Positions 28,932 through 36,942 are shown, counted from the stretch's first letter. The stretch: DNA of 64,000 nt from Sinorhizobium saheli (GCF_001651875.1 NZ_LNQB01000072.1:62001-126000); one strand, 5' to 3'. Made by a program: numbers and translations. Notes: generated by a model from the sequence alone, not told the origin.

Positions 28932-28957
28932 GGAACCAAGGAAACCGACCGGCCGTT
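28932..28957 (+). promoter_or_regulatory. EcfG/RpoE2-type promoter of the 105-residue secreted protein gene
   Basis: GGAAC at 28932-28936, a 17-base spacer, then CGTT at 28954-28957, with the next ATG at 28986 only 29 bp away. This is the second such promoter within 650 bp. Confidence 0.7.
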
Positions 28958-28985
28958 TTTCCTTGTCAGTCGGAGGGCCACTGCC

Positions 28986-29303
28986 ATGTTCACCGCCTTG
29001 CTGATCGCCTCGCTCGTGGCGCCCTCGACGGCCGTCCCCGCCTCGGCCACGGTCGCCGACCTGCAGGCCGATTTCGAGGCGGCCGTTGCCTGCCGCCAGA
29101 TAGACCGACGGAAGGTCTGGAAGGGTGAAATCGCCTATTACATCCAGTCCTATGTCTACGAAGGCGATGCCGCGGCTTCCGCCGACAGGGCCGAGGTCGC
29201 AGACGCGGTGCTCCCGGAAGACAACAGCGCCGAAACCGTCAAGGAATTTGAGGAAGCCTGCGCCACGGCCGGAGCTGCTGCCGGATCGCACGCGCAAAGG
29301 TAA
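28986..29303 (+). CDS. small secreted protein, function unknown
   Basis: A 105-residue protein from the ATG at 28986, preceded by GGAGGG. The N-terminus MFTALLIASLVAPSTAVPAS looks like a signal peptide, with cleavage near ASA-TV. The mature part is acidic and helical (LQADFEAAVACRQIDRRKVW), with two cysteines (residues 38 and 93) that could pair. I do not recognise the family. The longer frame from 28800 is rejected because the EcfG-type promoter would fall inside it. Probable stress-induced periplasmic protein. Confidence 0.65.
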   Translation: MFTALLIASLVAPSTAVPASATVADLQADFEAAVACRQIDRRKVWKGEIAYYIQSYVYEGDAAASADRAEVADAVLPEDNSAETVKEFEEACATAGAAAGSHAQR

Positions 29304-29353
29304 GCGCCGCCCGACGGAGCGCACACTGGGGCGCCGGGCAGATGTAGTCACCA

Positions 29354-30364
29354 TCACCGTTTGCCATCCCTCGCCGAGGCGACACCTGCCGCACGGTTGG
29401 CGCTTCGCATCTTCAACGGGCTTGCCTGATATTCGCGTCGATAGGCGCGCGAGAAGGCCGAGAGGCTGTCGAAGCCGCAGCGCAACGCAATATCGCGCAT
29501 CGGGATGCCGGAATCTCGCACAAGGCGGTGGGCGACCTGCAATCTCAGGCGCAGGTAATAGGCGCCGGGGCTGGTGGAAAGGATCCTTGCGAAGAGCGTT
29601 TCCAGCTTGCGCTGCGAAATCGAGAGCCGGCGTGCCAGGGCCGCGACGGTCATCGGCCGCTCCAGTGTGCGCTCCATCAGCCTTATGGCTGCGGCAAGCT
29701 CCGGATCGCGCGCCTCGATGCGGCCGAGGGAGACGAAAGGCTGAACGTCGGTCGGGCTGTGCATCTGGTCGTAGACGAAGATGCTTGCGACATCGAGCGC
29801 CGATGCCTGCCCCAGTCTCTCGGCGATGACGTGCAGCATCATGTCGAAGGTCGGCGACGCGCCGCCCGAGGTCCAATACTTGCCGTCGGCGACGAAGCGA
29901 TCGCCGATGACCTGAAGCTCCGGAAAGGCCCGGGCGAAGTCTTCGAGCTCTTCCCAATGGGCGGTGGCCTTGCGGCCGTTCAGCAGCCCGGAACGTCCGA
30001 GCAGCCAGCAGCCCGACTCGATCCCCGCGACCATGTCGAAGTGGCGCGCGCATTCCTGCAGTGTGGCGAGGAAGCGCGTGCCGGCATGCCTCTCGAGATT
30101 GAAGCCGCCGATCACCAAAAGGAGATCGCCGCCAAGCGGCAGGGAGAAGCGGCCGTCGACCGCGATCGGAACGCCGCAGGTCAACGGCACCGCCTGCCCG
30201 TCGGCCGACAACAGTCGCCAGCGAAAGACCTCGCGGCCCGCCACCCGGTTCGCGGCGCGCATGGGGTCGAGGACGGAGGCGAGCGACATGATCGACGATT
30301 CGGGCAGAACCACCACCACCGCCTCTATCGCCGATTGTTCCACCGCGAGCGCCATCATGCGCAT
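29354..30364 (-). CDS. GlxA-family transcriptional regulator (DJ-1/PfpI domain plus AraC HTH)
   Basis: A 336-residue regulator. Residues 1-190 form a DJ-1/PfpI-like amidotransferase fold (VVVLPESSIMSLASVLDPMRAAN, then GIESGCWLLGRSGLLNGRKATAHW). The C-terminal 100 residues are an AraC/XylS double HTH (LARRLSISQRKLETLFAR and DIALRCGFDSLSAFSRAYRREY). Relatives regulate carnitine, glycine betaine, arginine or choline catabolism in rhizobia and pseudomonads, but no catabolic neighbours are present. It is divergent from the porin gene. Confidence 0.92.
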   Translation of the reverse strand: MRMMALAVEQSAIEAVVVVLPESSIMSLASVLDPMRAANRVAGREVFRWRLLSADGQAVPLTCGVPIAVDGRFSLPLGGDLLLVIGGFNLERHAGTRFLATLQECARHFDMVAGIESGCWLLGRSGLLNGRKATAHWEELEDFARAFPELQVIGDRFVADGKYWTSGGASPTFDMMLHVIAERLGQASALDVASIFVYDQMHSPTDVQPFVSLGRIEARDPELAAAIRLMERTLERPMTVAALARRLSISQRKLETLFARILSTSPGAYYLRLRLQVAHRLVRDSGIPMRDIALRCGFDSLSAFSRAYRREYQASPLKMRSANRAAGVASARDGKR

Positions 30365-30495
30365 AACGTCAAATTTTCTGCGCGCGATGTCAATTCACGG
30401 AGCGGCATTCGGGCATTATCGAAGGGCAATCGGTCTCCGCGCCGGCAGAGTAGGCCCGCAACGAGACGTTCCCCTTTCCGCGATTTTCCGCGACG

Positions 30496-30529
30496 GGCCG
30501 GCCGGGACCACTCCGCCGGCCTCTTTTTT
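30496..30529 (+). terminator. orphan intrinsic terminator, possible sRNA 3' end
   Basis: GGCCGGC (30496-30502) pairs with GCCGGCC (30515-30521), followed by CTCTTTTTT. No plus-strand gene ends here: the GlxA-type gene points the other way and the porin gene starts at 30625. It may end an unannotated small RNA starting around 30380-30420. Confidence 0.5.
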
Positions 30530-30624
30530 CATCCTTCAAGGCCAAGCGGTTCGCGACCGTTGTTTTTCGCAGACTCGCCTCCGATATGTTGCTACTCTCC
30601 GAGGCACAACAGGAGGCATCTGTG

Positions 30625-31275
30625 ATGATCAGGAATGTGCTTGTTGCAATCTTCGGCGTCGCGGCCCTCGTGTCGGTCGCCCACGCCGCGGATTTGGCGC
30701 CGCCCCCGGAACCCGCGCCGACGGCCATCGAGACGATGCCGAGCTTCGTATGGACAGGCGGCTATGTCGGCCTTGAGGGCGGCGGCGGCTGGCTGAACGG
30801 CGACCTGAGCGTTCCCGGCGACAGCGCCTCGGAGAATTTCAGCGGCGGCCTGTTCGGCGCCTTTGCCGGCTATAACTTCCAGCACGGGGACTGGCTTGTC
30901 GGCATCGAAGGCGATGTCAGCTACAACTGGAACGACAAGGACCTCACCATCTCCGGCGCGAGCGCCGAGGTCGGCACGGATGTCTCCGGATCTCTCCGAG
31001 GACGCGTCGGCTACACCCTGAACGACAGGGCTCTGCTTTATGGGACCGGCGGCTGGGCGGTGACGCGCGGATTTGTCGATGTTGCCGGCGCGCCGAAGGA
31101 GAAGGAGACCTTCAACGGCTGGACCATCGGCGGCGGCGTCGACTACGGCTTCTCCGACAATATCTTCGGCCGGGCCGAATACCGCTACAACGACTTTGGC
31201 GACAAGGACGTCGGCGGCGTCAATGTCGATCTCGACCAGCATCGGTTCACCGTCGGCGTCGGGGTCAAGTTCTGA
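30625..31275 (+). CDS. outer-membrane beta-barrel protein (Omp25/Omp31-like)
   Basis: A 216-residue OmpA-like beta-barrel protein from the ATG at 30625 (MIRNVLVAIFGVAALVSVA), with AGGAGG upstream; cleavage is expected near AHA-AD. The mature part starts after a Pro-rich linker with FVWTGGYVGLEGGGGW, the typical first strand of the rhizobial/Brucella Omp25/31 family. It contains alternating strands (NFQHGDWLVGIEGDVSYNW, VGYTLNDRALLYGTGGWAV) and ends in a C-terminal phenylalanine (FTVGVGVKF), as barrel proteins do. It ends at a strong terminator. Confidence 0.9.
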   Translation: MIRNVLVAIFGVAALVSVAHAADLAPPPEPAPTAIETMPSFVWTGGYVGLEGGGGWLNGDLSVPGDSASENFSGGLFGAFAGYNFQHGDWLVGIEGDVSYNWNDKDLTISGASAEVGTDVSGSLRGRVGYTLNDRALLYGTGGWAVTRGFVDVAGAPKEKETFNGWTIGGGVDYGFSDNIFGRAEYRYNDFGDKDVGGVNVDLDQHRFTVGVGVKF

Positions 31276-31295
31276 CCGCCATGAGCCTTTGCCCC

Positions 31296-31319
31296 AACCC
31301 CGGCCGTGCCGGGGTTTTT
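31296..31319 (+). terminator. terminator after the outer-membrane protein gene
   Basis: A 9-bp perfect stem AACCCCGGC/GCCGGGGTT with a 3-base loop, followed by TTTT, 20 bp after the stop at 31275. Confidence 0.9.
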
Positions 31320-31371
31320 ATTGAATTCGGGGCGGCGGGCGCACGCGGAGGGCGAAACAACGGGAGGAAGG

Positions 31372-31635
31372 ATGGGCAAATTTCTCGAGTTCCTGGGCGG
31401 CGCCATCGTCCTCGGCACGCTCGCCTTAGTGGCAATGACACTGGTCCCTTCACTCGACATGAAAACCCTCGTCACCATCCTCCCCTGGGCCTTTCCGGCG
31501 GTCGCCGGCGGCCTGATCCTCGTCGCCTTCGGCTCGATGCTCGACCACCTGGCCGCCATTCGATCGGCCAGCGAAAAACAGGCCGAAATTTTCCAGCAAT
31601 TGCTGGAGCGACGAAACCCACCGAAGAAGGATTGA
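31372..31635 (+). CDS. small membrane protein, function unknown
   Basis: An 87-residue protein from the ATG at 31372 (MGKFLEFLGGAIVLGTLAL), preceded by GGGAGGAAG. Two hydrophobic segments are visible at about residues 7-24 and 34-56 (TILPWAFPAVAGGLILVAFG). The charged tail is predicted cytoplasmic (RSASEKQAEIFQQLLERR). The frame could start at 31306 but that would overlap the terminator. I do not recognise the family. Confidence 0.65.
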   Translation: MGKFLEFLGGAIVLGTLALVAMTLVPSLDMKTLVTILPWAFPAVAGGLILVAFGSMLDHLAAIRSASEKQAEIFQQLLERRNPPKKD

Positions 31636-31748
31636 GTTCAGGCTGCCGCGTCGGCGCTGGCAAAGAGCGCAATGGACAAAACGGGCGCCCGTACCAAACC
31701 CGAAGGTTAGGGAGACTACCAACGAAATCAAAACGTTACGAAGGTATT

Positions 31749-31825
<77 letters not shown>

Positions 31826-31861
31826 GTTCGGGCACAAGCCCTTGGCCGACGGCCATGGTCC

Positions 31862-32167
31862 TCAATGGGTCCAGGGCTGCATCCGGTTGAAACGGAAATT
31901 GTCCGAGTAGGACACATTCTTGCGCGTTGCGTCCTTCGGGGCGATCACGCGATATTCGATACCGTTGCGCTCGGCATAGGCGATCGCCTGTTCGGCGGTT
32001 TCGAACGTGAGCCGCAACTGCTGCCGCGTATCGCCGGAACTCGTATATCCCATGATCGGGTCAATCGTGCGCGGCTTTTCCGGATCGAACTCCAGCACCC
32101 ACAGATGCGTCTTGGCCTTGCCGGACTGCATGGCTGTCTTTGCGGGACGATAGATCTTCGCGGACAT
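31862..32167 (-). CDS. NADH dehydrogenase accessory subunit, NDUFS4 family
   Basis: A 101-residue protein of the ETC complex I subunit conserved region (NDUFS4, 18 kDa) family, which in alphaproteobacteria associates with respiratory complex I as in mitochondria. It begins MSAKIYRPAKTAMQSGKAKT and has the conserved WVLEFDPEKPRTIDPIMGYTSS-type core (residues 23-44) and the C-terminal NFRFNRMQPWTH. The nuo genes are not in this window. It lies alone beside tRNA-Arg. Confidence 0.92.
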   Translation of the reverse strand: MSAKIYRPAKTAMQSGKAKTHLWVLEFDPEKPRTIDPIMGYTSSGDTRQQLRLTFETAEQAIAYAERNGIEYRVIAPKDATRKNVSYSDNFRFNRMQPWTH

Positions 32168-32487
32168 TGTTTCGAACGGCTCCCGTTATCCACCTCAGCG
32201 CCTTGATCGGCTACACAATTTGACGCGGCCCCGACGCCGGCCGCAGGGAATCATGCATCAGCGAGGCAGCTTCCCGCCTCGTCATCCGCCACTCCCTTAG
32301 CGCAGAATGAATTAAAACGGAATGACTTCCGGCCGGAAAAATGCAGCTTTTCAAACATGTGTCGACGCGCGGCCGGGACCCGCAACGGCAGGCCCGGGCT
32401 GCGTTTTTCCTTTACCCGCAGCGCGCCCGCAAAAGCCATTCGCGCGCGAAACAGGCGACAAAAACACCAAGGATTTCAGGAGATTAG
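32168..32487. other. intergenic region with hairpins
   Basis: No gene is supported between the NDUFS4-like gene and tRNA-Pro. It contains a CGAGGC/GCCTCG hairpin near 32259-32281 and, on the plus strand, a terminator-like stem near 32368-32408. Confidence 0.5.
32368..32408 (+). terminator. orphan intrinsic terminator on the plus strand
   Basis: CGCGGCCGGG (32368-32377) pairs, with one bulge and one G-U pair, with CCCGGGCTGCG (32393-32403), followed by TTTTT. Both flanking genes are on the minus strand, so the transcript it ends is unknown; a small RNA starting around 32250-32300 is possible. Confidence 0.4.
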
Positions 32488-32564
<77 letters not shown>

Positions 32565-32644
32565 CACCAATGAGGGCGGAGATACACGCTTCGCTCCTCG
32601 CCTGCAACATCAAATTTTGCCGCGTGTGTCGCCGGACGGGGCGC

Positions 32645-33124
32645 TCATGGCGCCGCGATCCCCGCCCCTTGCAGCCGGTCGCCGGGCTTGATGCCGAGGC
32701 GTTTCACCGTGCCGGCGTTGAGCTCGAGCACGTACGCCACGGACTCCCTGGAATCGATGATCGCCTCCGACAGCGGGACGGCATTCTCGTGGATGGTGCG
32801 CACCGTCCCGTCCTGCGAGACGAAGAGCATGTCCAGCGGCAGGTAGGTGTTCTTCATCCACATCATGACCCGCCGGGTCTCGCCGAAATCGAACAGCATG
32901 CCATGGTCCGGCGCCATCTGGCGGCGATACATCAAGCCCTGCTCGCGCTGGTCCGGATCGATCGCAAGCTCGACGGTAAGGTCGTGCGCCCGCCCGTCCC
33001 CGGTTATCAGCCGAAGCCTGTCTTTCGCGAAGGACACCTCCGCGGCGACCGAGGTCACGAGGACGGACAACAAAAAAAGCGCCGAGATGGCGCTTCTTGC
33101 GAGAATGCCGCAAATCCCGGACAT
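32645..33124 (-). CDS. DUF192 family secreted protein
   Basis: A 159-residue protein from the ATG at 33124, which overlaps the TGA of the cold-shock gene (TGATG). A signal peptide is visible (LARSAISALFLLSVLVTSVA, cleavage near VAA-EV). The DUF192 domain is recognised by REQGLMYRRQMAPDHGMLFDF-type residues and the MMWMKNTYLPLDMLFV segment. The family is periplasmic or exported with no settled function. Longer readings to 33334 would run through the upstream gene. Confidence 0.88.
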   Translation of the reverse strand: MSGICGILARSAISALFLLSVLVTSVAAEVSFAKDRLRLITGDGRAHDLTVELAIDPDQREQGLMYRRQMAPDHGMLFDFGETRRVMMWMKNTYLPLDMLFVSQDGTVRTIHENAVPLSEAIIDSRESVAYVLELNAGTVKRLGIKPGDRLQGAGIAAP

Positions 33125-33702
33125 CAGTGCGACCGGGTGGTCGGCGTCGGGCCGTCGGGATGGATCTCCGCCGCCATCAGCCCCTTCTCGCCGTCGCCGA
33201 AACGGCAAAGCACGACCTGACCCGGCCGCAATTCGGTCAGGCCGAAACGGCGCAGCGTTTCCATGTGGACGAAGATGTCTTCCGTCCCCTCGCCGCGGGT
33301 CAGGAATCCGAATCCCTTGGTGCGGTTGAACCACTTCACCAGAACTCGCTCCAGCCCGCTTGTCGGCGTGACCTGAACATGCGTCCTCACCGGAGGAAGC
33401 TGAGACGGGTGCACCGCGGTCGACTGATCCATCGAGAGAATGCGGAAGGCCTGGTAGCCGCGGTCCCGTTTCTGCACGAGGGCAACGACGCGCGCACCTT
33501 CAAGGACGGTCTGGTAACCATCGCGCCGGAGGCAGGTCACGTGCAGCAGGACGTCCTGCATGCCGTTGTCGGGAACGATGAAGCCGAACCCCTTGGCGAC
33601 GTCGAACCATTTGATAACGCCGGTAATTTCGATGAGGTCAAGGGCGTCGTTGCCAAAGTCGTCATTGTGGATGACGTCTTTCGAAGATGTTCTGTCCGCC
33701 AT
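33124..33702 (-). CDS. protein with two cold-shock domains
   Basis: A 192-residue protein with tandem cold-shock domains, expected to bind single-stranded nucleic acid. The first domain has VIKWFDVAKGFGFIVPD with LLHVTCL near residues 27-58; the second has VKWFNRTKGFGFLTRGE and DIFVHMETL near 119-153. RNP1 (KGFGFI/L) and RNP2 (VFVH-type) motifs are kept in both, the first with LLHV. Two-domain CspA-like proteins of this size are common in Rhizobiales. It is coupled to the DUF192 gene. Confidence 0.92.
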   Translation of the reverse strand: MADRTSSKDVIHNDDFGNDALDLIEITGVIKWFDVAKGFGFIVPDNGMQDVLLHVTCLRRDGYQTVLEGARVVALVQKRDRGYQAFRILSMDQSTAVHPSQLPPVRTHVQVTPTSGLERVLVKWFNRTKGFGFLTRGEGTEDIFVHMETLRRFGLTELRPGQVVLCRFGDGEKGLMAAEIHPDGPTPTTRSH

Positions 33703-33895
33703 TCTCCCAGCCCCTCGTTACGCGCAACACTCGACACGGTTAACTGATTCTTATGGACAAGAATAACATCGTCCCGCCGCGCATGCGCAAGTCCCTCGAC
33801 GTATTTTGGTCCGGGACGTTTATGCAGACGCAGCCTTGCCTCTAGCTTGCCATGGCTTAAGTATACGCCATCTTCTCCGAAACAGGGACAATCCT

Positions 33896-34336
33896 ATGCG
33901 CTATCTGCACACGATGGTTCGCGTCAAAGACCTGGACAAGGCTCTTCACTTCTACTGCAGGCTCTTCGGCCTCGAGGAGATCCGCCGCTATGAGAACGAG
34001 AAGGGCCGCTTCACGCTCGTCTTCCTCGCCGCCCCCGGCGATCTCGCCCGCGCGAAGGCCGAAGCGTCTCCCTGCCTGGAACTGACCTATAATTGGGACC
34101 CCGAGGACTACGCCGGCGGCCGCAATTTCGGCCATCTCGCCTATGAGGTCGACGATATCTACGCCTTCTGCCAGCGCCTGATGGATAATGGCGTGACCAT
34201 CAACCGCCCGCCGCGCGACGGCCACATGGCCTTCGTCCGCTCGCCCGACGGCATTTCGATCGAGATTCTCCAGAAGGGCGAGCACCTGCCGGCCCGGGAG
34301 CCCTGGGCCTCGATGGAAAACACCGGCAGCTGGTAA
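33896..34336 (+). CDS. gloA: lactoylglutathione lyase (glyoxalase I)
   Basis: GloA converts the hemithioacetal of methylglyoxal and glutathione to lactoylglutathione. From the ATG at 33896 the product has 146 residues. Metal-ligand segments are visible: [20 protein letters not shown] (His5), ELTYNWDPE (Glu), [14 protein letters not shown] (His) and [14 protein letters not shown] (Glu), so the canonical H-E-H-E set is kept. It is transcribed alone. Confidence 0.95.
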   Translation: MRYLHTMVRVKDLDKALHFYCRLFGLEEIRRYENEKGRFTLVFLAAPGDLARAKAEASPCLELTYNWDPEDYAGGRNFGHLAYEVDDIYAFCQRLMDNGVTINRPPRDGHMAFVRSPDGISIEILQKGEHLPAREPWASMENTGSW

Positions 34337-34734
34337 GCTCCGCACAATCACCGCCGCCTAGCTTGCGATGGCGCCGCCGGCTTTCCCGTGCGGCGCCGCT
34401 GCATGTTTCCTTGGGATCGTTGTCCGGTTCGTGGATAAAAACATGCGGCGAATCAAAATGCTACAGCGGACCTTGTGCGCCCTAAAAACACGCAAGTGCC
34501 CTGTAGATGCCGGGCCTTCGCATATCTTCCGCGAAGCTGAATAAGGTTAGTGCAGGTTTACAAATCAGGCGGCGTTCGTTACCTTGCCGCGCCAGATGTT
34601 GAAACGGGCTCTGCTTCGCCATCACTTGCGGGGAAATGCCCTTTACTTTGCCTGACCTTCCCGTGGCGAGCCATCTGCTCACCGCGTGAAAAGATCATTG
34701 CTCTTCCGAGGCGGCGCTTCGGAAAGGGAACTTA
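34337..34734. other. intergenic region containing repeat copy 3
   Basis: A 398-bp gap between gloA and the M15-type peptidase gene. The first part holds the palindromic repeat at 34399-34506; the rest shows no gene or clear signal. Confidence 0.6.
34399..34506 (+). repeat. rhizobial palindromic intergenic repeat, copy 3 (full length)
   Basis: 108 bp with the same two-part plan as 6635-6739: CTGCATGTTTCCTTGGGATC with an inverted AAAAACATGCGG arm, then GCTACAGCGGACCTTGTGCG ending GCCCTGTAG. Confidence 0.65.
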
Positions 34735-36126
34735 ATGCATGCGCGCCCGCGAAGGCCGCAAGCATGCATGGAGAGCGGGGATAAGGCGTTGCAACTTCTG
34801 GAATCGGTCCGTGGCATCCTGACGGTCGGGCGCGCGGCAGCATTGTCCGTTTCGCTGTTCGCATTGGCCGGCTGCGTCTCGGCCGTCGCCGATAGTGACG
34901 CCATCGATCCCCTCAATTCGCAACAGACGGCGCAGTTGCAGGCGACCGAATCGCCCAAGGAAAGCGCCGCGCCAGACGGGCAAGTGCCGGCGCTCGATTC
35001 GGCAACCTCGGCGCGGCCGGTCGGCGCGTCCGCCGAAGCCGGGGGGGACGGCGCGGCGATGCAGCCGGGGCTGACGATGCAGAGCACCGCGCTTAACGCC
35101 ACGTCGGCGAGCATCTATGGCCAGGCACCAACGGCATCGCCGGGCGCGGCGCCTATCGACGGGAACCAGGCGACGGGCACGACGACCGGCAGCGGCGGGC
35201 AGCCGGCAATGAATGCGACCACCAACAGCCTCTTCGGCACCGGGCAGCCGGCGGCCCCCATCATTCCGCAGCAGGGCGCAAGCAATGGGGCGCCGGCCAC
35301 GGAAGAGACCGCGGCGGCCGCCTCGGCGGTGCCGCCAGCGGCGGCCGGGCACGACATTCCCTCAGCGGTGCCGTTGCCGCTGAGCGCGGAAGCCGCGCGC
35401 GCCGGCGCGGCCTCGCCTCCCCTGCAGCCGGTCGCATTAGCCGCCGGCGAGGAGCCGGCATCGCCGCCTCAGGCCGCCGCGCACTCCGCCGATTCGGGTG
35501 AATCCGGACGAGAAAAACAGGAAGCGAAAAAGCCCTGGACGCTTGCGAATCTGTTCGCGCCCAACCGCAAGGAACGCTCGCGCGGAGACGCCGAGCGCGA
35601 GGCGCAGGCAAGCGCGAGGAAAACGATCACGGTCGAAAATGCGAGCGAGCCGCAGGTCGCCTCCCTCGCCTACACGGCGCTGCCGGGCGTCAAGATGAAC
35701 CCGCTCTTCAGCATGGAGCAGGAGGCGCATGAGGATGACGCTCCGGTCGAGGTGGCGAGCGTCTCCGGGCTTGCCCGCCTGGCGCCGAACGGCCTTGTCC
35801 TGCAAACGGAAACCGTCGAGACGGGTTGCTTCAAGCCTGCGCTGCTGGAGATGTTGAAGACGGTGGAAAGACATTACGGCCGCAAGGTCATGGTAACGTC
35901 CGGGCTGCGTCCCATCAAGGTCAACAGCAAACGGCAGTCCCTCCACACGCGTTGCGAGGCGGCCGACATCCAGGTTCAGGGCGTCGGCAAATGGGAGCTT
36001 GCCGATTTCCTGCGCAGCATCCCCGGCCGCGGCGGCGTCGGCACCTATTGCCACACCGAATCCGTGCACATCGACGTCGGCCCGCAGCGCGACTGGAACT
36101 GGCGCTGCCGCCGGCGCAAGGGTTGA
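34735..36126 (+). CDS. lipoprotein with Ala/Pro-rich linker and C-terminal M15A-type peptidase domain
   Basis: A 463-residue envelope protein. A lipobox LAGC (Cys about residue 46) follows a hydrophobic stretch (AAALSVSLFA), so it is probably lipid-anchored. Residues 60-300 are low-complexity Ala/Gly/Pro/Ser-rich and presumably disordered. The last about 110 residues form a peptidase M15A/DUF882-like domain with KPALLEMLKTVERHYGRKV, VTSGLRP, SLHTRCEAADIQV (zinc ligands His and Asp) and ESVHIDVG (His), as in D-Ala-D-Ala carboxypeptidase-like enzymes. Peptidoglycan is the likely substrate. The start is uncertain: ATG 34735 has AAGGGAA upstream; ATG 34768 is an alternative. Confidence 0.85.
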   Translation: MHARPRRPQACMESGDKALQLLESVRGILTVGRAAALSVSLFALAGCVSAVADSDAIDPLNSQQTAQLQATESPKESAAPDGQVPALDSATSARPVGASAEAGGDGAAMQPGLTMQSTALNATSASIYGQAPTASPGAAPIDGNQATGTTTGSGGQPAMNATTNSLFGTGQPAAPIIPQQGASNGAPATEETAAAASAVPPAAAGHDIPSAVPLPLSAEAARAGAASPPLQPVALAAGEEPASPPQAAAHSADSGESGREKQEAKKPWTLANLFAPNRKERSRGDAEREAQASARKTITVENASEPQVASLAYTALPGVKMNPLFSMEQEAHEDDAPVEVASVSGLARLAPNGLVLQTETVETGCFKPALLEMLKTVERHYGRKVMVTSGLRPIKVNSKRQSLHTRCEAADIQVQGVGKWELADFLRSIPGRGGVGTYCHTESVHIDVGPQRDWNWRCRRRKG

Positions 36127-36192
36127 GATCGGCCCGAACGAACCGCGGCCGGCCCCACCGTCATTTTTCTGGGAAAAAATGGGGTTAGCCAC

Positions 36193-36221
36193 TTGCGGGA
36201 ATCCCATGGCCTCTCTATAAG
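36193..36221 (+). promoter_or_regulatory. promoter of tRNA-Glu copy 1
   Basis: TTGCGG at 36193-36198 and TATAAG at 36216-36221 with a 17-base spacer. The same boxes and spacing precede the copies at 36540 and 46571. Here the tRNA starts 66 bp after the -10 box because a repeat element lies between. Confidence 0.8.
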
Positions 36222-36231
36222 CCGCCTCGTC

Positions 36232-36285
36232 TTACAGCGCCGCACGTTCTCGGACGCGCAAAAGTCGCTGTAGCACTTCGCATTG
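36232..36285 (-). repeat. palindromic intergenic repeat, copy 4 (partial, inverted) in a tRNA leader
   Basis: The reverse complement reads AATGCGAAGTGCTACAGCGA and then TTTTGCGCGTCCGAG up to GCGGCGCTGTAAG, matching the second half of the copy at 6635-6739. It is absent between promoter and gene in the other two tRNA-Glu(UUC) copies. Confidence 0.7.
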
Positions 36286-36287
36286 AT

Positions 36288-36363
36288 GCGCCCATCGTCT
36301 AGCGGTCTAGGACGCCGCCCTTTCACGGCGGAAACACGGGTTCGAGTCCCGTTGGGCGTGCCA
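36288..36363 (+). tRNA. tRNA-Glu (UUC), copy 1
   Basis: A 76-nt cloverleaf GCGCCCATCGTCTAGCGGTC at the 5' end, anticodon loop CTTTCAC (anticodon TTC), ending TGGGCGTGCCA. Identical to the copies at 36540 and 46571. Confidence 0.98.
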
Positions 36364-36496
36364 ATCTTTTTCCCCTATACTTGCGGATACTTCGCGCCAG
36401 CCATCAGCGTCGCGGCGATGCTTTACCTCCGAAAGAGGATGGTGGCGGAATTCACAAGGTTTTCCCGAAAAAATGAAAAATATTGCTTTTGATCCC

Positions 36497-36525
36497 TTGC
36501 GGGAATCCGAAGCTCTCTCTATAAG
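36497..36525 (+). promoter_or_regulatory. promoter of tRNA-Glu copy 2
   Basis: TTGCGG at 36497-36502 and TATAAG at 36520-36525, 17-base spacer. The tRNA starts 15 bp after the -10 box. Confidence 0.8.
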
Positions 36526-36539
36526 CCGCCTTGTCTTGG

Positions 36540-36615
36540 GCGCCCATCGTCTAGCGGTCTAGGACGCCGCCCTTTCACGGCGGAAACACGGGTTCGAGTC
36601 CCGTTGGGCGTGCCA
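36540..36615 (+). tRNA. tRNA-Glu (UUC), copy 2
   Basis: Identical in sequence to copy 1, 76 nt with encoded CCA, anticodon TTC. Confidence 0.98.
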
Positions 36616-36942
36616 CTCCATAGCAGAAAATCAACGCCTTACCGGCGTTCTCTCAACCGGCTCTTCAGCGAAAGACAGACGGCGTTCCGATGACGCTTCT
36701 CCCGCCCGGCCGGCTCATTCCCCACGACCTTCGTCGCCGCTCGAAGTTGCTCGCCATCTTCGCATGGACATTTGTTGCCGGCTCGATGCCGCGCGACCGC
36801 AATGCTCGCCTGGAGAGCCGGCATAGGAGGGTGGCCATGTCCCCCGCGACGGCCAGCCTGTCCCCGAACGCCTGTGAGCGCATTCCGCTCTCGGTGAGAC
36901 CGTTTTCCGACAGCCTGCCGGTCTTTACAGGCTCTTGCGGCG
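36616..36942. other. intergenic region without a supported gene
   Basis: A 327-bp gap between tRNA-Glu copy 2 and the convergent ATPase gene. Only short weak hairpins are seen near 36900-36935 (AGACCG/CGGTCT and AGCCTG/CAGGCT), which could serve as terminator for the ATPase gene. Confidence 0.5.
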
